From positions 5,087,904 through 5,151,903 of the forward strand of contig JASFXZ010000018.1 of the NCBI GenBank assembly GCA_032209605.1: a stretch of DNA of 64,000 nt, read 5' to 3'. The DNA is from Mactromeris polynyma (Eukaryota; Mollusca; Bivalvia; Venerida; Mactridae). Made by a program: the position numbers and the translations under genes. Every line of letters starts with the position of its first letter. The stretch's first letter is position 1. The notes under the pieces were generated by a model, which saw nothing but the letters and a program-made list of their open reading frames with translations, had not been told where the DNA came from and ran no database searches. Of the stretch, positions 24,170-35,158 are shown one piece after another.

Positions 24170-25389
24170 TGACGTGAATAATACGTCGGTATATCCTGTT
24201 TGCATTAATTACTTTGTTGTTAATTTTGTTCGATTTAAAGTGTTCGACTGAAATTCAACAGTGATTACAAAATCTTTGTGGTTTACTCCGTTGAAAAAAC
24301 ACGGATGTAGCTGTACTGAAGGACGTATAGATCATTCCACACTGCAAACATTATGATACAACTTTACTTTTGTAATAACAAGGAACTAGCATTGTTTAAT
24401 TACGTAACTGGTGATTAATGAATGTGAAACAAGTTACTGAAGTTCGTGGAAGGAATACAACTTATTTTACCATATTGACACGACGTTTGTTCATTTTCAA
24501 ATGTCATTTTCTGTAACTACAACATACCTAGTGATACAGTCAGAGCTCTAGAATTCTACAAGCCCGACATACCGGATAAGTCTAATTGCTGATTCGGGCT
24601 ACCAACATTTGAATTGAAGGTAGTCCGGGACAAACCTGCTTGAAAGCCAATTAACATTGGACGTTCTGAATATTGAATGCATATCATGCATTACTGATTC
24701 CTTGAAATTGGTGACAATTCAAACTGTCGCCAAATTTTCTTGGAGAACTAGCCTCCCATGTCGGACAAGTCAACGTTAACATGTTATCTTGTCCGGGACA
24801 ATGTATGTTGAACTTTCTGGAGCCTTGTACAGTGATTGCAGACACAGGTGACCGTCACCTACATGGCGTTATTCGAGGGTTTAGTGAAGCAAATTGTCGG
24901 AATTTACATGAACTATTTTTTTATGACTCGAATAAAATGTAATTACGACCCTGTGATGTGCATTGTATTTTGTTAACAGGTATGAATAATTAACAAAAAA
25001 TCTAGTTAACATTGAAATTAAATGCAATTCACTTTACATGCAACATATGACATTTCCATTTGTTAACTTAAATTTTCTATTTGTGTATGTTTGACAAGTC
25101 AAGTTAAGCCAATGATCTTACGATTACGAAGTTTGAAGCTATAGTGATCGTAGTTTTCGATGACATGCTGCTCATGTCATGAACAACATTTTAAGTTTGT
25201 CTGCAATTGGAATTTTTAAGTCGATTTCCCTTTGTTTGTGCCCTACTTATTTTACTATCCTTAATTGTTTTGGATATCCGTGAGACAATTCCTTATCCCT
25301 ATAGATTATTGCCCGTACACCATATCAACTCCTATTGCAGTTAAATGCAATTTTCTAAACTGAAAGCGCAGTTTGCACCAGCATTCGTT
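24170..25389. other. Intergenic, no recognisable gene
   Basis: AT-rich sequence upstream of G3. No module exons and no transposon protein were seen. Confidence 0.4.
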
Positions 25390-25625
25390 TCATACATCGT
25401 ATGTCTACTGGGGGAAAAGGAAAGAGAGAGAATACGTAGCTACAAGAAACGCCACATACAGAAGACAGTGCCTCCCCACGCAGACCTCCACAAAACACTT
25501 AAGGATGTTAAAGGGTACTTATGTTAAAGACCATAAGGAATAACTGGGAGAATCAAAGCGGACAGGAGGGGGGGGGAATTAATGGATGAAAAATATCAGA
25601 CAGCTGGCAGAAATAGGCCGAAACT
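25390..25625. repeat. Dispersed repeat (acgccacatacagaagacag...ggaattaatggatg)
   Basis: Well-matched over about 230 bp to 42370-42640 (shared landmarks: gccacatac, tccccac, cagacct, ggggaattaatggatg(g)aaaa). Probably a transposon remnant; ends not resolved. Confidence 0.5.
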
Positions 25626-25641
25626 GGGCAGGTAATAACCA

Positions 25642-25985
25642 GGGGGCCGTTTCACCAAACTTCGTACGAACGTTATTATTGTACATCTGTTCGTACGAAC
25701 TTCGTGGACGTAAAAGAGCGTTTCACTAACAACAATTTCGTACGAATTTTCTGACGATTTTCGTAGATTCGTTCGTAACTCTACGAAAGGTGAGTAGCTT
25801 GCGTAGAATTAATAAAATGGCCGCGTTATTACTTCTCGGTGATCGTATTGAGCGAAAAAATCGACGCTTCAACACCTGTGTGACAAAGAGGTTGTAGAAC
25901 GGTACCGGTTGTCGAGAGAGGGCATCTACCAGTTGATAGATTTGATAAAGCACGATATCAACCCTATCGTTCAGAGAAGTCAACC
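25642..25985 (+). mobile_element. Truncated PIF/Harbinger-like element with HARBI1-type N-terminal fragment
   Basis: Begins with ggggccgtttcaccaaac, resembling a Harbinger-type terminus, and holds a coding relic from ATG 25817 (MAALLLLGDRIERKNRRF). After an apparent frameshift it continues DKEVVERYRLSREGIYQLID, typical of the HARBI1 N-terminal region. It breaks off at 25985 just downstream of the G4 signal exon; the DDE part is absent. Confidence 0.6.
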
Positions 25986-26129
25986 TTTAGATTGTGTATA
26001 ATCCTATTACCAAATCAGCATACAAACACATATTGATTGATGATATCAATACACACTGGTCGTAAATAGCTGGATCACTGTTGACAAATGATTTCGAGCA
26101 AGGAAGGCTCTTTCGAATTTTGTACATAC

Positions 26130-26295
26130 CTTCATAGCAAATGGGGCAACATTCTCCGTTTCGGGTGACGGGGTTAGGACATAATGGTTCTGCACATAAC
26201 ACAGCGGCACATGATGGTAATGCAACTGAAACTTCTTGTCCGTAACAGAAAGTGACGTATCCCAGCACCAGCATAAATATATACTGGCTTTCCAT
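26130..26295 (-). pseudogene. G4: orphan signal-peptide exon
   Basis: An intact exon starting at ATG 26295 ([19 protein letters not shown]), with a 6-Cys unit ending CCPIC and a GTATGT donor, very close to the first exon of G7. No matching second exon is found between it and G3: the next 150 bases end in the truncated Harbinger fragment. Upstream, the gene-like sequence stops at about 26343 and runs into a 28-base piece of another signal exon and then into sequence belonging to the 3' side of a WAP exon. There is no 5' non-coding exon. It is therefore probably a dead relic of a rearrangement, unless it splices into G3 exons. Confidence 0.6.
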
Positions 26296-26342
26296 ATTTC
26301 TTTTCTTTATTTGCTACAATACAAACAAATACATGACATAAA

Positions 26343-26372
26343 GCGGCACATCGTGGTGGCAATACAACTGTA
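26343..26372. other. Rearrangement junction containing a 28-base signal-exon fragment
   Basis: Left of it the sequence follows the G7-type 5' flank (acatgacataaag). The junction piece cggcacatcgtggtggcaat + acaactg is the inside of a signal exon. Right of it the sequence follows the intron next to the last WAP exon of G2 (about 8565). Confidence 0.65.
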
Positions 26373-26866
26373 TTATAATCAAAATGAGGCTGACAGCACA
26401 TTTAACTCAACGTAATTTTATTTATAATTTTAACTAGAATTTTATTTCATTTTTTCGCACCCCTACAAACAGTTCGGTGAGAGAAAAAGTTTGAAAACGA
26501 GTAAAATACTTTCATGCGATGGGAATTTAATAACAAATAAAGACATTTAGATTTGATTTGATTGTCATTAAAAAGTTACAATAAGCGATATTTAAGTTAT
26601 TTTGTCGATAACATAACTGGTCCAGATATCGAGCAAGGACTATGCATACATGCAACAATAAATGGTAATCATTAACTAATGCTTAATGCAGGTTTTTACT
26701 GAATGAAAGACTCATATTGGAATATACGTTCGGACGGTTGACCGAATATTCGAATACCAACATTACCATTCGTTGACGACATCACTACAATTATTGTTAA
26801 CGATTTCTTTTTTATAAGCCACGTGGATTATACACATTCGGATAATATACACCAGTTAATACTTAC

Positions 26867-28985
26867 TAGGTGTGTTAATTGGATTTATACAATCGTGTCC
26901 ACAACCAACACTACAACACTTCTGTATTCCTGGACAACCTTGGTCAGAAGAACAACGTTCAGCACAGTGACCAAATGGGTTCCTTAACTGAGGACATGAC
27001 CCAGGTTTCTCTTCTTTAATGTAATACAATATATAATGAATGTATATATTACTACATGCCAATTGAATGCATTTATATGATTAAATATATAATTCGACCA
27101 GGAAATATAACATCCAATCATCTAAACTACTTAAAACAGGAACATATGAAAATATACAAAGATGCATTAGCAATTACAATGAGGAAAGAAGCACAAGACA
27201 GAAACACGTGAAATAACAGAACATGGGAGTATCGCATTCTGTCAGATGCACAACATCACTAGGGGATTCAATCTGAAAATCACAAGGTCATGAAAAAGCA
27301 TACTATAGACTGGTCACGTGTTTTTTACAAATCGGTCACGCTGTTTTTTTTATAAATTGGTCACGTCATCAGAATTTAAAAATCAACTATGCGTACAAAC
27401 ACATATGTGTATGACTTTCTAATGCCCTATAACAAGCTGTATACTTACCGCACACCGATTTCGTGCAGAATACATATCCATCACTACATATACAAGTGTT
27501 ACAGTTATCTTTGATAGTTACACCACTATCCACAACTCCACCGTTGATATTGCACATTCCTTTCAAATGAAATAAAGAACAAATCATTGTTTTATGATTT
27601 TCACACTTTATTCGACGACAATATCAAAATAGCAGAACATGGGAGTATCGCACTCTGTTAGAGGCACAACACCACCAGTCGATTCAACCCGAAAGTCACA
27701 TGGTTATCGGACAGCATATTATAGATTGGTCACGTGTTTCTTTATAAATTGGTCACGAGTTTCTTTTATAAATTGGTCACGTGCTTATTTATAAATTGGT
27801 CACGTGCTTATTTATAGATCGACCATATATAACTTACTTGGATTGCAAACAGGACAGCATCCTCCAGGAGGGGCTACACAATCAATTGGCGTATCTCCAC
27901 AATCGACCAAAGTGCAGTCTAGTAAAAAAGTAATATTTGCTTGTATGTTAATGAATTTATTTCGTTTCAGCCATTTTTGTATACTAGCATGACAATTTAT
28001 CATTATTTTTGTGTAATTACAAATTGCGACAGTTATCGATTGTGCGAAAAAAAACACAATGCCGCTGATAGTAAAATAAGAATATTAAGTAATGCATCAG
28101 GTACCGGTCTGTTAATACCTTATTCGTATTCAATATTTTATTGACATGCTCAAATCGGCAGTTGTTTCCAACATAATTAGCCAATAATGTACAACATATG
28201 AAGACATAATCGAAAATGTTCATATTCCTATAAAAATTCAATAAACACGTCATTGCATTCATTACACCTTAACACGTAGTTAGTATAACTCATAGTGAAA
28301 TATTAACCACAGTAAACGTCATGCGCGGTTCCAGAGAGGGGACTGGGAGCCCGGAACCCCTGAGGTTTTTGACAAAATGTGATTGTCCGTATCTAATCCC
28401 AGATCAATAGGTGTACCAAATTCAGGGACGTCGTTATTTTGTTTCAAAATTTGCGTATTGCATTAAAGAGAACGCATTGCATTGCAAAAGGCTATGGACT
28501 TTATTCACTCAGATCCGCTGCCTTACCAGGGACTGAAACCCCCTGATCCCCCGAGTGTGAATAGCTGAAAACGCGCATGACGTAACGTCAGCCGACTACT
28601 AGTGATGTTTTGTTTAGCATAGATGGTAATATATATGAAGCCAGAACAGCAGGCAACAAAGACCTGCAATAGCACATCGTTCGAATTATATGCCATTTTA
28701 CCCTTAGTAAATGAATTCGAGGAATGGAGATCATAATTATTGAATTTATTTCGCTGAAGACGTCAAATGCTTTCGAGCAAGAAAGGTTCTTTCAAGTTTC
28801 AATATTTTGTACATACCGTCAAAGCATATGGGGCAACATTCGCCTTTTAGGATGACGGGGTTCGGACATGATGGTTGTACACATGACACAGCGGCACATC
28901 GTGATGGCAATACAACTGAAGCTTCTTGTCCGTAACAGAAAGTGACGTATCCCAACAAAAACAGACATATATACTGGACTTCCAT
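26867..28985 (-). CDS. G5: 5' part of a G2 duplicate (signal, 6-Cys, half-VWC, WAP), no visible 3' end
   Basis: Exons: 28817-28985 (signal peptide plus 6-Cys), 27838-27918 (6-Cys, CCPVC), 27449-27559 (CNTCIC, loop CTKSVC), 26867-27010 (WAP, eight Cys). All open, phase 1, with good splice sites, and nearly identical to G2. No terminal exon of its own follows; next downstream is the orphan signal exon G4 and then G3. The WAP exon is a hybrid: its upstream flank matches the G2 WAP at 13381-13521, its downstream flank matches the G2 WAP at 9059-9208. The promoter block present before G2 is deleted here. So either it is a recent pseudogene or it uses another promoter and splices to G3 exons. Open end: 505 coding nt, ending in phase 1. 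Confidence 0.58.
27725..27805. promoter_or_regulatory. attggtcacgtg motif cluster in G5 intron
   Basis: Copy of the G2 cluster: four motifs about 30 bp apart, three with the CACGTG core. Duplicated with the gene. Confidence 0.3.
28319..28580. mobile_element. MITE-like element in intron of G5
   Basis: Ends tcatgcgcgg and cgcgcatga; close copy of 14809-15074, carried along by the segmental duplication. Confidence 0.5.
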
Positions 28986-29024
28986 ATTTCTTTCGTTTAT
29001 TTCTACAATACAAAAAATAAAGGA

Positions 29025-29585
29025 CATACAGTACAGACAGTACAGACAAAGCAGATAGGACAGTGCAGACAGAGCAGACAGTGCAGACAGTGCAGACAGT
29101 ACAGACAGTACCGACAGTACAGACAAAGCAGATAGGACAGTGCAGAGACAGTGCAGAGACAGTGCAGACAGTACAGACGGACAGACAGACAGACGGACAG
29201 ACGGACAGACAGTACAGGCAGTACAGACAGTACAGACAGTACAGACAGTACAGACAGTACAGACAGTACAGACGCAAAGACGGACAGACGGACAGACGGA
29301 CAGACAGTACGGACAGCACGGACAGACAGTACAGGCAGTACAGACAGTACAGACAGTACAGACAGTACAGACAGTACAGACAGTACAGACGCAAAGACGG
29401 ACAGACGGACAGACGGACAGACAGTACGGACAGCACGGACAGTACGGACAGTACAGACAGTACATACGTACAGACAGTACAGACTGCACAGACAGCACAG
29501 ACAGCACATACAACACAGACAGCACAGACAACCCAGACAGCAAATACAGCACAGACAGCACAGACAGCACATACAGCACAGACAT
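29025..29585. repeat. 9-bp minisatellite, short version, upstream of G5
   Basis: Same cagtacaga / cagcacaga units as 15520-16735 but about half as long, with a larger share of ggacagacg units and two near-identical internal blocks (29190-29310 and 29310-29430). Confidence 0.95.
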
Positions 29586-30019
29586 TCCTGTCTCCCATTT
29601 TTATGGACAATTTTTTTTTTTATCCCTTACTCAGTGCTTGTCAATTACTTGTTGTTTGTCGTTTCTTTCTGTTTATTTTTGTTTTGTTTGTTATCATCTA
29701 ATTGTTTTGTCGTTAAATCAAACGTGTATAATGAGGGCTATAGCGTCGTCGCTAAAATGTTCATTTGAACCCCTTGCGTTTTTCGAAGTAGCCATGTCAA
29801 CTTATTTCCATATACTGTGAGTGTGTAGCGGTAAATGTACATGCAAATCTTCTGCACAATGATAACGTGCACTTTAAAAATCATGAAACCATATCGTTAT
29901 TAGTAAATAGCTTATCAATATACATTCTATACACTGTTTTTAATTAATGATATTCGAGCGAACATTAATTAGTATAAGTACAACTGTAGACGACCAACGG
30001 AATATATAATATTGTCATG

Positions 30020-30127
30020 AAAAACACCAATACCTCCCGATGGTCTCGAACTCTGACCCAAAACTGAAAAGCTTAATTAGCATTGTAAGGCGCGGACTCG
30101 CTACCATATGAGATATCACGGCTGTTA
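30020..30127 (-). repeat. tRNA-like SINE remnant (duplicate copy)
   Basis: Duplicate of 17171-17286, with a shorter spacer between the A-box-like and B-box-like parts. Confidence 0.38.
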
Positions 30128-31100
30128 GTTTAATGAAATCAATATCACAATAAATAATTTTGTTATTTGATATACCTATTTTGATCAATCAAGGTGGTCA
30201 AACCATGTAAACATTGCATGACGTCACTCTCAACTTATCGTGGTAAAATGATACTTGTAATTAACAGATTATAATGAATGTACTTTATATTAAACTTAAC
30301 ATCAACATAATGCAATTCACTTTACAAACAACATATGACGTTAAACTTATTTAATGTAAATTGTCAAATTTTTCGAAGTTTGAAAGAAACTATGTTATCC
30401 CTGATCCAGAAAACTAATTCATTGAGAACACAGGGCCTAGTTTTAACTTATTGAACTGTGATTTCGACTATAATTAGTTTTAATAAACACATTACTAACG
30501 TTAACTTTACGAGGGGTGTTAAAACATACCGGGACAATTGCTCTGAATTCTTTATTACACAACCGATATTTCTGAAATTTGGTCAGATGCTAGATTATCA
30601 TATTACTAATGTGAACAATCATAACAGTCAAGCATGTGTTACAATATTATAGCATATGTCTAGCTCAATATGAAAACATAACCGAGGCAAATGTTTTGCA
30701 TACTTTAAGATGTTATTTAAGATGGAAATGATACAATTGAAGAAGTTTATTTAGTCGTAATCTAAAACACTGCATAACATCTTCCGTATAACTTTGCTGG
30801 AACCGCAAAACACGAGTCCGAAACAGGTATTTCGTAGGTGAATATGGTATAGTGAAAAGTGACTCCTCTATTTGCGTTAATGAGATACATAAATCATAGA
30901 ATGTTCATATTACATACACAAATTATCATATAATGATCATTTCCTTTAATTATAGAACTTTGCGGTTACATATATTTGTTCTCTCTCTAAGAACTAGCTA
31001 GGTACTTTATGGCATGCCATGATATGGAACAATATACAACTCACAAATATTGCAATTACTACACTGATGTATTTCTTTACTATTTCTGATAAGGTTCACA

Positions 31101-31330
31101 GACGTGGTAGCAAAGTTGCCGGGGTCAACCCATGATGCCACTATAATTCAGACATGTGGGCTGAAGATGGAAGTCATGGCTGGCTGTTAGGTGATTCCGG
31201 ATACCCAAACAGAAATTATTTATTTGCACCAAAACCAAACCCTAGCACTCAACTATCATTCAATCATGCCCACTCGAGAACACGCATTGTTGTTGAGAGG
31301 GCATTTGGACTTTTAAAGTCTAGATTCAGG
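31101..31330 (+). pseudogene. HARBI1-like transposase fragment (DDE region), frameshifted
   Basis: One frame gives DVVAKLPGSTHDATI; a second, shifted by an indel around 31150, gives GWLLGDSGYPNRNYLF, then NHAHSRTRIVVERAFGLLK. These are the characteristic GSTHD, GDxGYP and RxxVExxFGxLK blocks of HARBI1/PIF transposases. It ends at a possible donor (AGG|TAAAAAC). No start and no terminal repeats were found. A dead fragment, unrelated in position to the N-terminal piece at 25642-25985. Confidence 0.7.
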
Positions 31331-32379
31331 TAAAAACAAAATAAAAATAAATTTGTGAAATAAAAATAAATATACAATGCAGTATTATTTCAAAAAAAGA
31401 ACTGTTTTGTTTGCTACTTGTTGATAATTGTAAATGTTATTGAAGTTTGTTAATTTAAAATCTTAAATTATTCATAAATTGCTGAGTTTTAAATGTACTT
31501 TTTCATTCATCTTAATTCACAATAGTAATTCAGTTTGTAAACTCATTGAAAGTGTATAGAATTATTTCAAACATGTTTCCACTGCAGCTGACATTAATTC
31601 CTACATGATATATATATATATATGTATTTGTGTTCTATCAGATGCATACATAAATCTGGTGGTTGTTTCCTTTTTTCCCCAAAAAGGGAAATTTAACACG
31701 CATTCAAAACACAAACAGAAATAATAACCATACAGCGAGTTACGGCCTTGGAACTGTCAGTAAAATACTGGGTGGAAATGAAGATTTAAGTGTATGAAGA
31801 CATGTCTTGTTGAAATCGCCTATTTTTGGCTGCTCTGTCTCTAAAAGTAATCCGGTGTACAGTAAATCCTTGCTTAAAACCACTTCATTAATACGACCTA
31901 CTCAAAATTCAAGGATCCTAAGGGTGGTCTTATTATTGAGGTTTTACTGTAAATCCTGTTGACAAACATTGTATTACCATTTCTAGTTTCATGTATTGTA
32001 TTCAGACCCTTTGACAGTAAAGATGGCACACACGTGTCAGTCTATAACAAATATAGTGTCGCATTTAAGGAAAATGTACTGTCATAGCTAAATATGTTAA
32101 GAACGGTATTAAATTATTAGGTTATTCACCGAAGTTGTGTTCAATATATGATATTTAATATGCCGTATGTACACAAGCATACATAAAAGCATACAGGAGA
32201 ATGACATCAAGATACTTCAGCAAAATCGAATCATGATATAAACATTGTACACACTAAATGACAATAAAAGTGTGCTATTTTCACAAGCGTGTCAATATTA
32301 CACGTTGTCACTATTGAGCACAGTCGAACGGTGCCAATTATTAGATGGAAAAATATATTGTTCGAGCTAGAAAACTTAA
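31331..32379. other. No recognisable gene
   Basis: AT-rich sequence with a (ta)n run near 31606-31623 and a small palindrome ccttttttcccc/aaaaaggg near 31669. Nothing else. Confidence 0.35.
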
Positions 32380-33480
32380 CCAACAGTTGATAACTATAAA
32401 TACCTCGGCTTATTCCTCAGTAAAAGTGGTTTGTTTTACAATTCAAAAAATCATATTGCTGAACACGCAAAAGCCATGTTTTGCACCTCGAAAATTATAA
32501 CGTCTCTTTTTTATCATATGACCTTCAGAAAGAGTTGATTGATAAAACAATAAAGCCTAGTTTACTGTATGGACGTGAAATTTGGGGTTATGGCAATATT
32601 GACGTCCTTGAAAAGATACAACTCAAATTCTATAAATACATCTTTAACTTAACAACTCTACAACAACTTATATGGTTTATGGAGAGTAACTCCACTTAAA
32701 ACTGATATTCAAAATAGAGTAATCGTATATTGGACAAGAATTATAGACAACATCAATAGCAATAATAACAAACTTAACACAACATTACTTGAATAAGAGT
32801 CACACACAAAATTAAATGTCAATGGTTAGACAATGTAAAACGATATCTTTGTGAGATCGATTTTCAGGTGTGTGGTATAGTTTTATTTTTAATAGCAAAT
32901 GGCTTAAAAAAGCAACATATCAAAAATAAAAGATATTTATAACCAAACATGTCGATCAGAAATTAACCAGACCTCGAATACGAATGTTTACAGATATATA
33001 AAGAACGAATATAAGCGTATTAACTCTATAAATAAATTGTCTCCATACTGTTGTAAATAATTGATTTCGTTCTAACCCGAATCATAGACTTCCTATTGAA
33101 ACAGGACGATGGCAAAACTTACCTGTCTGTGACCATGTATGTACAAAATGTAGTGAATTAGGAGGCGAGTATCATTAACTTATTACGTAAGTGTCCATTA
33201 TTTGAAAAATATAGAGTATATATATACCCCAGATAGACACACAAGACAAATACCCAGTATGTTTACACTTATGAACTTAGTTTCAAGTAATTACTTAAAG
33301 AAATTAGAAAAATATGTTAGAGTATGTGAAAAAATTATGGACTATTTTGAAATAATTAACAATAGAATGCCAAAATAAGTATTTCTTTCACACATAATTT
33401 AACACATTTACACACTTTCGTTTATACATATTGTTTTCCTTTCATTTTCTGATATTGTAAATGTATTGTATGTAAAGACG
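32380..33480 (+). pseudogene. Decayed LINE reverse-transcriptase fragment
   Basis: Pieces in different frames match the C-terminal region of the LINE at 1405-3245: DNYKYLGLFLSKSGLFYNSK, then KELIDKTIKPSLLYGREIWG, and near the end YLKKLEKYVRVCEKIMDYFE. Several frameshifts and stops make it an old, dead copy of a related element. Confidence 0.65.
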
Positions 33481-33529
33481 ACGCACTATGTTTGAAATTC
33501 ACTACATTCATGACAGGCTGTGTTTTCGG

Positions 33530-35158
33530 CGCAGCCGTACTAATATGGCTTTGCTATTTGCATATCAGTGTTGTGTAATCCAAACAAATATTACGTTAAC
33601 CACTTAAACCAACTTCACTTCAAAGGAACAATGTTTGTAACCTTGACGCGGATTGGTGAACTTTTCGATTAGGGGTACGTTACCTTACCGAAATCAACTG
33701 AATTTAGGTAAATTTACTGAAGTCCATTTTCCAATACCGCAGTCGACTTCTAATACAGTATCTGCGCTATATATTGCTAATTTCTTGTTATAACATTAAA
33801 TATTAGGTTGCTTTAAATGCACATACAAAAAAACTCTATGGACAAAATTGCATATTAAGAAATATATATAGACGATTACGCCTCAAGTGGATGTCGGCAA
33901 GGTAACGTACCGTTCGATACGGCCTATATATGTGTTGACCAAAACCATAAACATTTATGTATTATATCTTCCGAAGCAAAGAAATTAACACTGTTATTGC
34001 AATTGTGTTATGTTTGCAAAACAATATTTTGATCACGGTTAATCTTATTATTATAAACATGACAATGAAACCCAGATGCACATATTATCATATTGTAATA
34101 ACAACTGCGCCTGAAAGTGTATTACAGTATATTTCGAGATTATCTAGTGTGTAGTGCTGTTAGTCCACCCCTCGGGAAATTGCGCGGCGTTGGCATTTAG
34201 TACTGATAAACTGTACTCCATGCCATTAATAACGCAAGTTAAAAGTGTTCGCGTCAGCACGGTGACATTATAAAGAAATAAATATATTTTAATTATGAAA
34301 CATGATTTCCTAAACTTGATGAATTATGAAATGTGAATACTAGGGCCATAGTCTGGTTTATTGTTTGATGAATTATTTTCACATTTGTAACAATAAAACG
34401 CGTTTAAAACTTGGAACACAATGAAGGCTTAGTGAAACAGTAGCGTTTTAACGGCGTTAAATATGTATTGAAACTTTCTGTAGTGTATATGACTAATCTC
34501 ACTACGGAGTTATTCTTATACAATCTCCTACGAAGTCATCTACCCTTACACGTATCGGAGTTACTATAGTGTATCATTATCGAAGGTCACGCAAACGTCA
34601 TATTTCGGCAATGTGTTATGTTTCACAACAAATGTTAACCTTCACATTGCAACTCATTTGCTTGCTTCAGATTGCACCGACCTTCTGTTTTAAAGATTGT
34701 GTATACAGTAGACAAATAAAGAATGTCAAATAATTCAATTTATACAAAACATTTTATTTATACAAGCAATGAACAACAACATAAGTAATAAACTTTGAAC
34801 ATATAAAGCTACGAATGAAAATAAATACAAATGAATGTTGTTTTTTCGGCTAATGTATATTTAGTTTGACCAATGAATTAATCAAAAGAAAACTTGACCA
34901 ATGATGTAAATATGCATAACATATTCACTATCAATAATCAACATATTTTGTTATATATGACAATTATATTCCTCGCTCGTGTTACATTTTACAAACGATG
35001 TGAGAACAATTTCAAGATTAACAAAAATGATATGTAAATCAATATGTAAGTCACCCACATAGTTCTATTGAAAGTATTTAACATAGGCTGCAAATGTGGA
35101 ATAAGTTGTCGTATATTGAATAAGGTAAATCCCTTGGCATGTTTTTCTATAGTGGTTT
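33530..35158. repeat. Downstream flank of G6, duplicated downstream of G7 (42740-44195)
   Basis: Matching blocks in the same order: tttcggcgcagcc(g)tactaa at 33530 and 42740, ggggtacgttaccttaccg at 33672 and 42882, and the region around the AATAAA signals (34753-34758 and 43777-43782). A short relic of the first blocks also occurs at 51820-52010. No gene seen inside. Confidence 0.7.

Larger units (their letters stand above)
26867..30835. repeat. Segmental duplication, partner 13381-18430
   Basis: See partner. The homology on this side runs to the region ending ...cgagtccgaaacaggtatttc at about 30830. Confidence 0.88.

Noticed and set aside
25726..25983. Minus-strand 85-codon frame
   Set aside because: It is the reverse of the Harbinger-like coding relic, which has recognisable protein blocks on plus.
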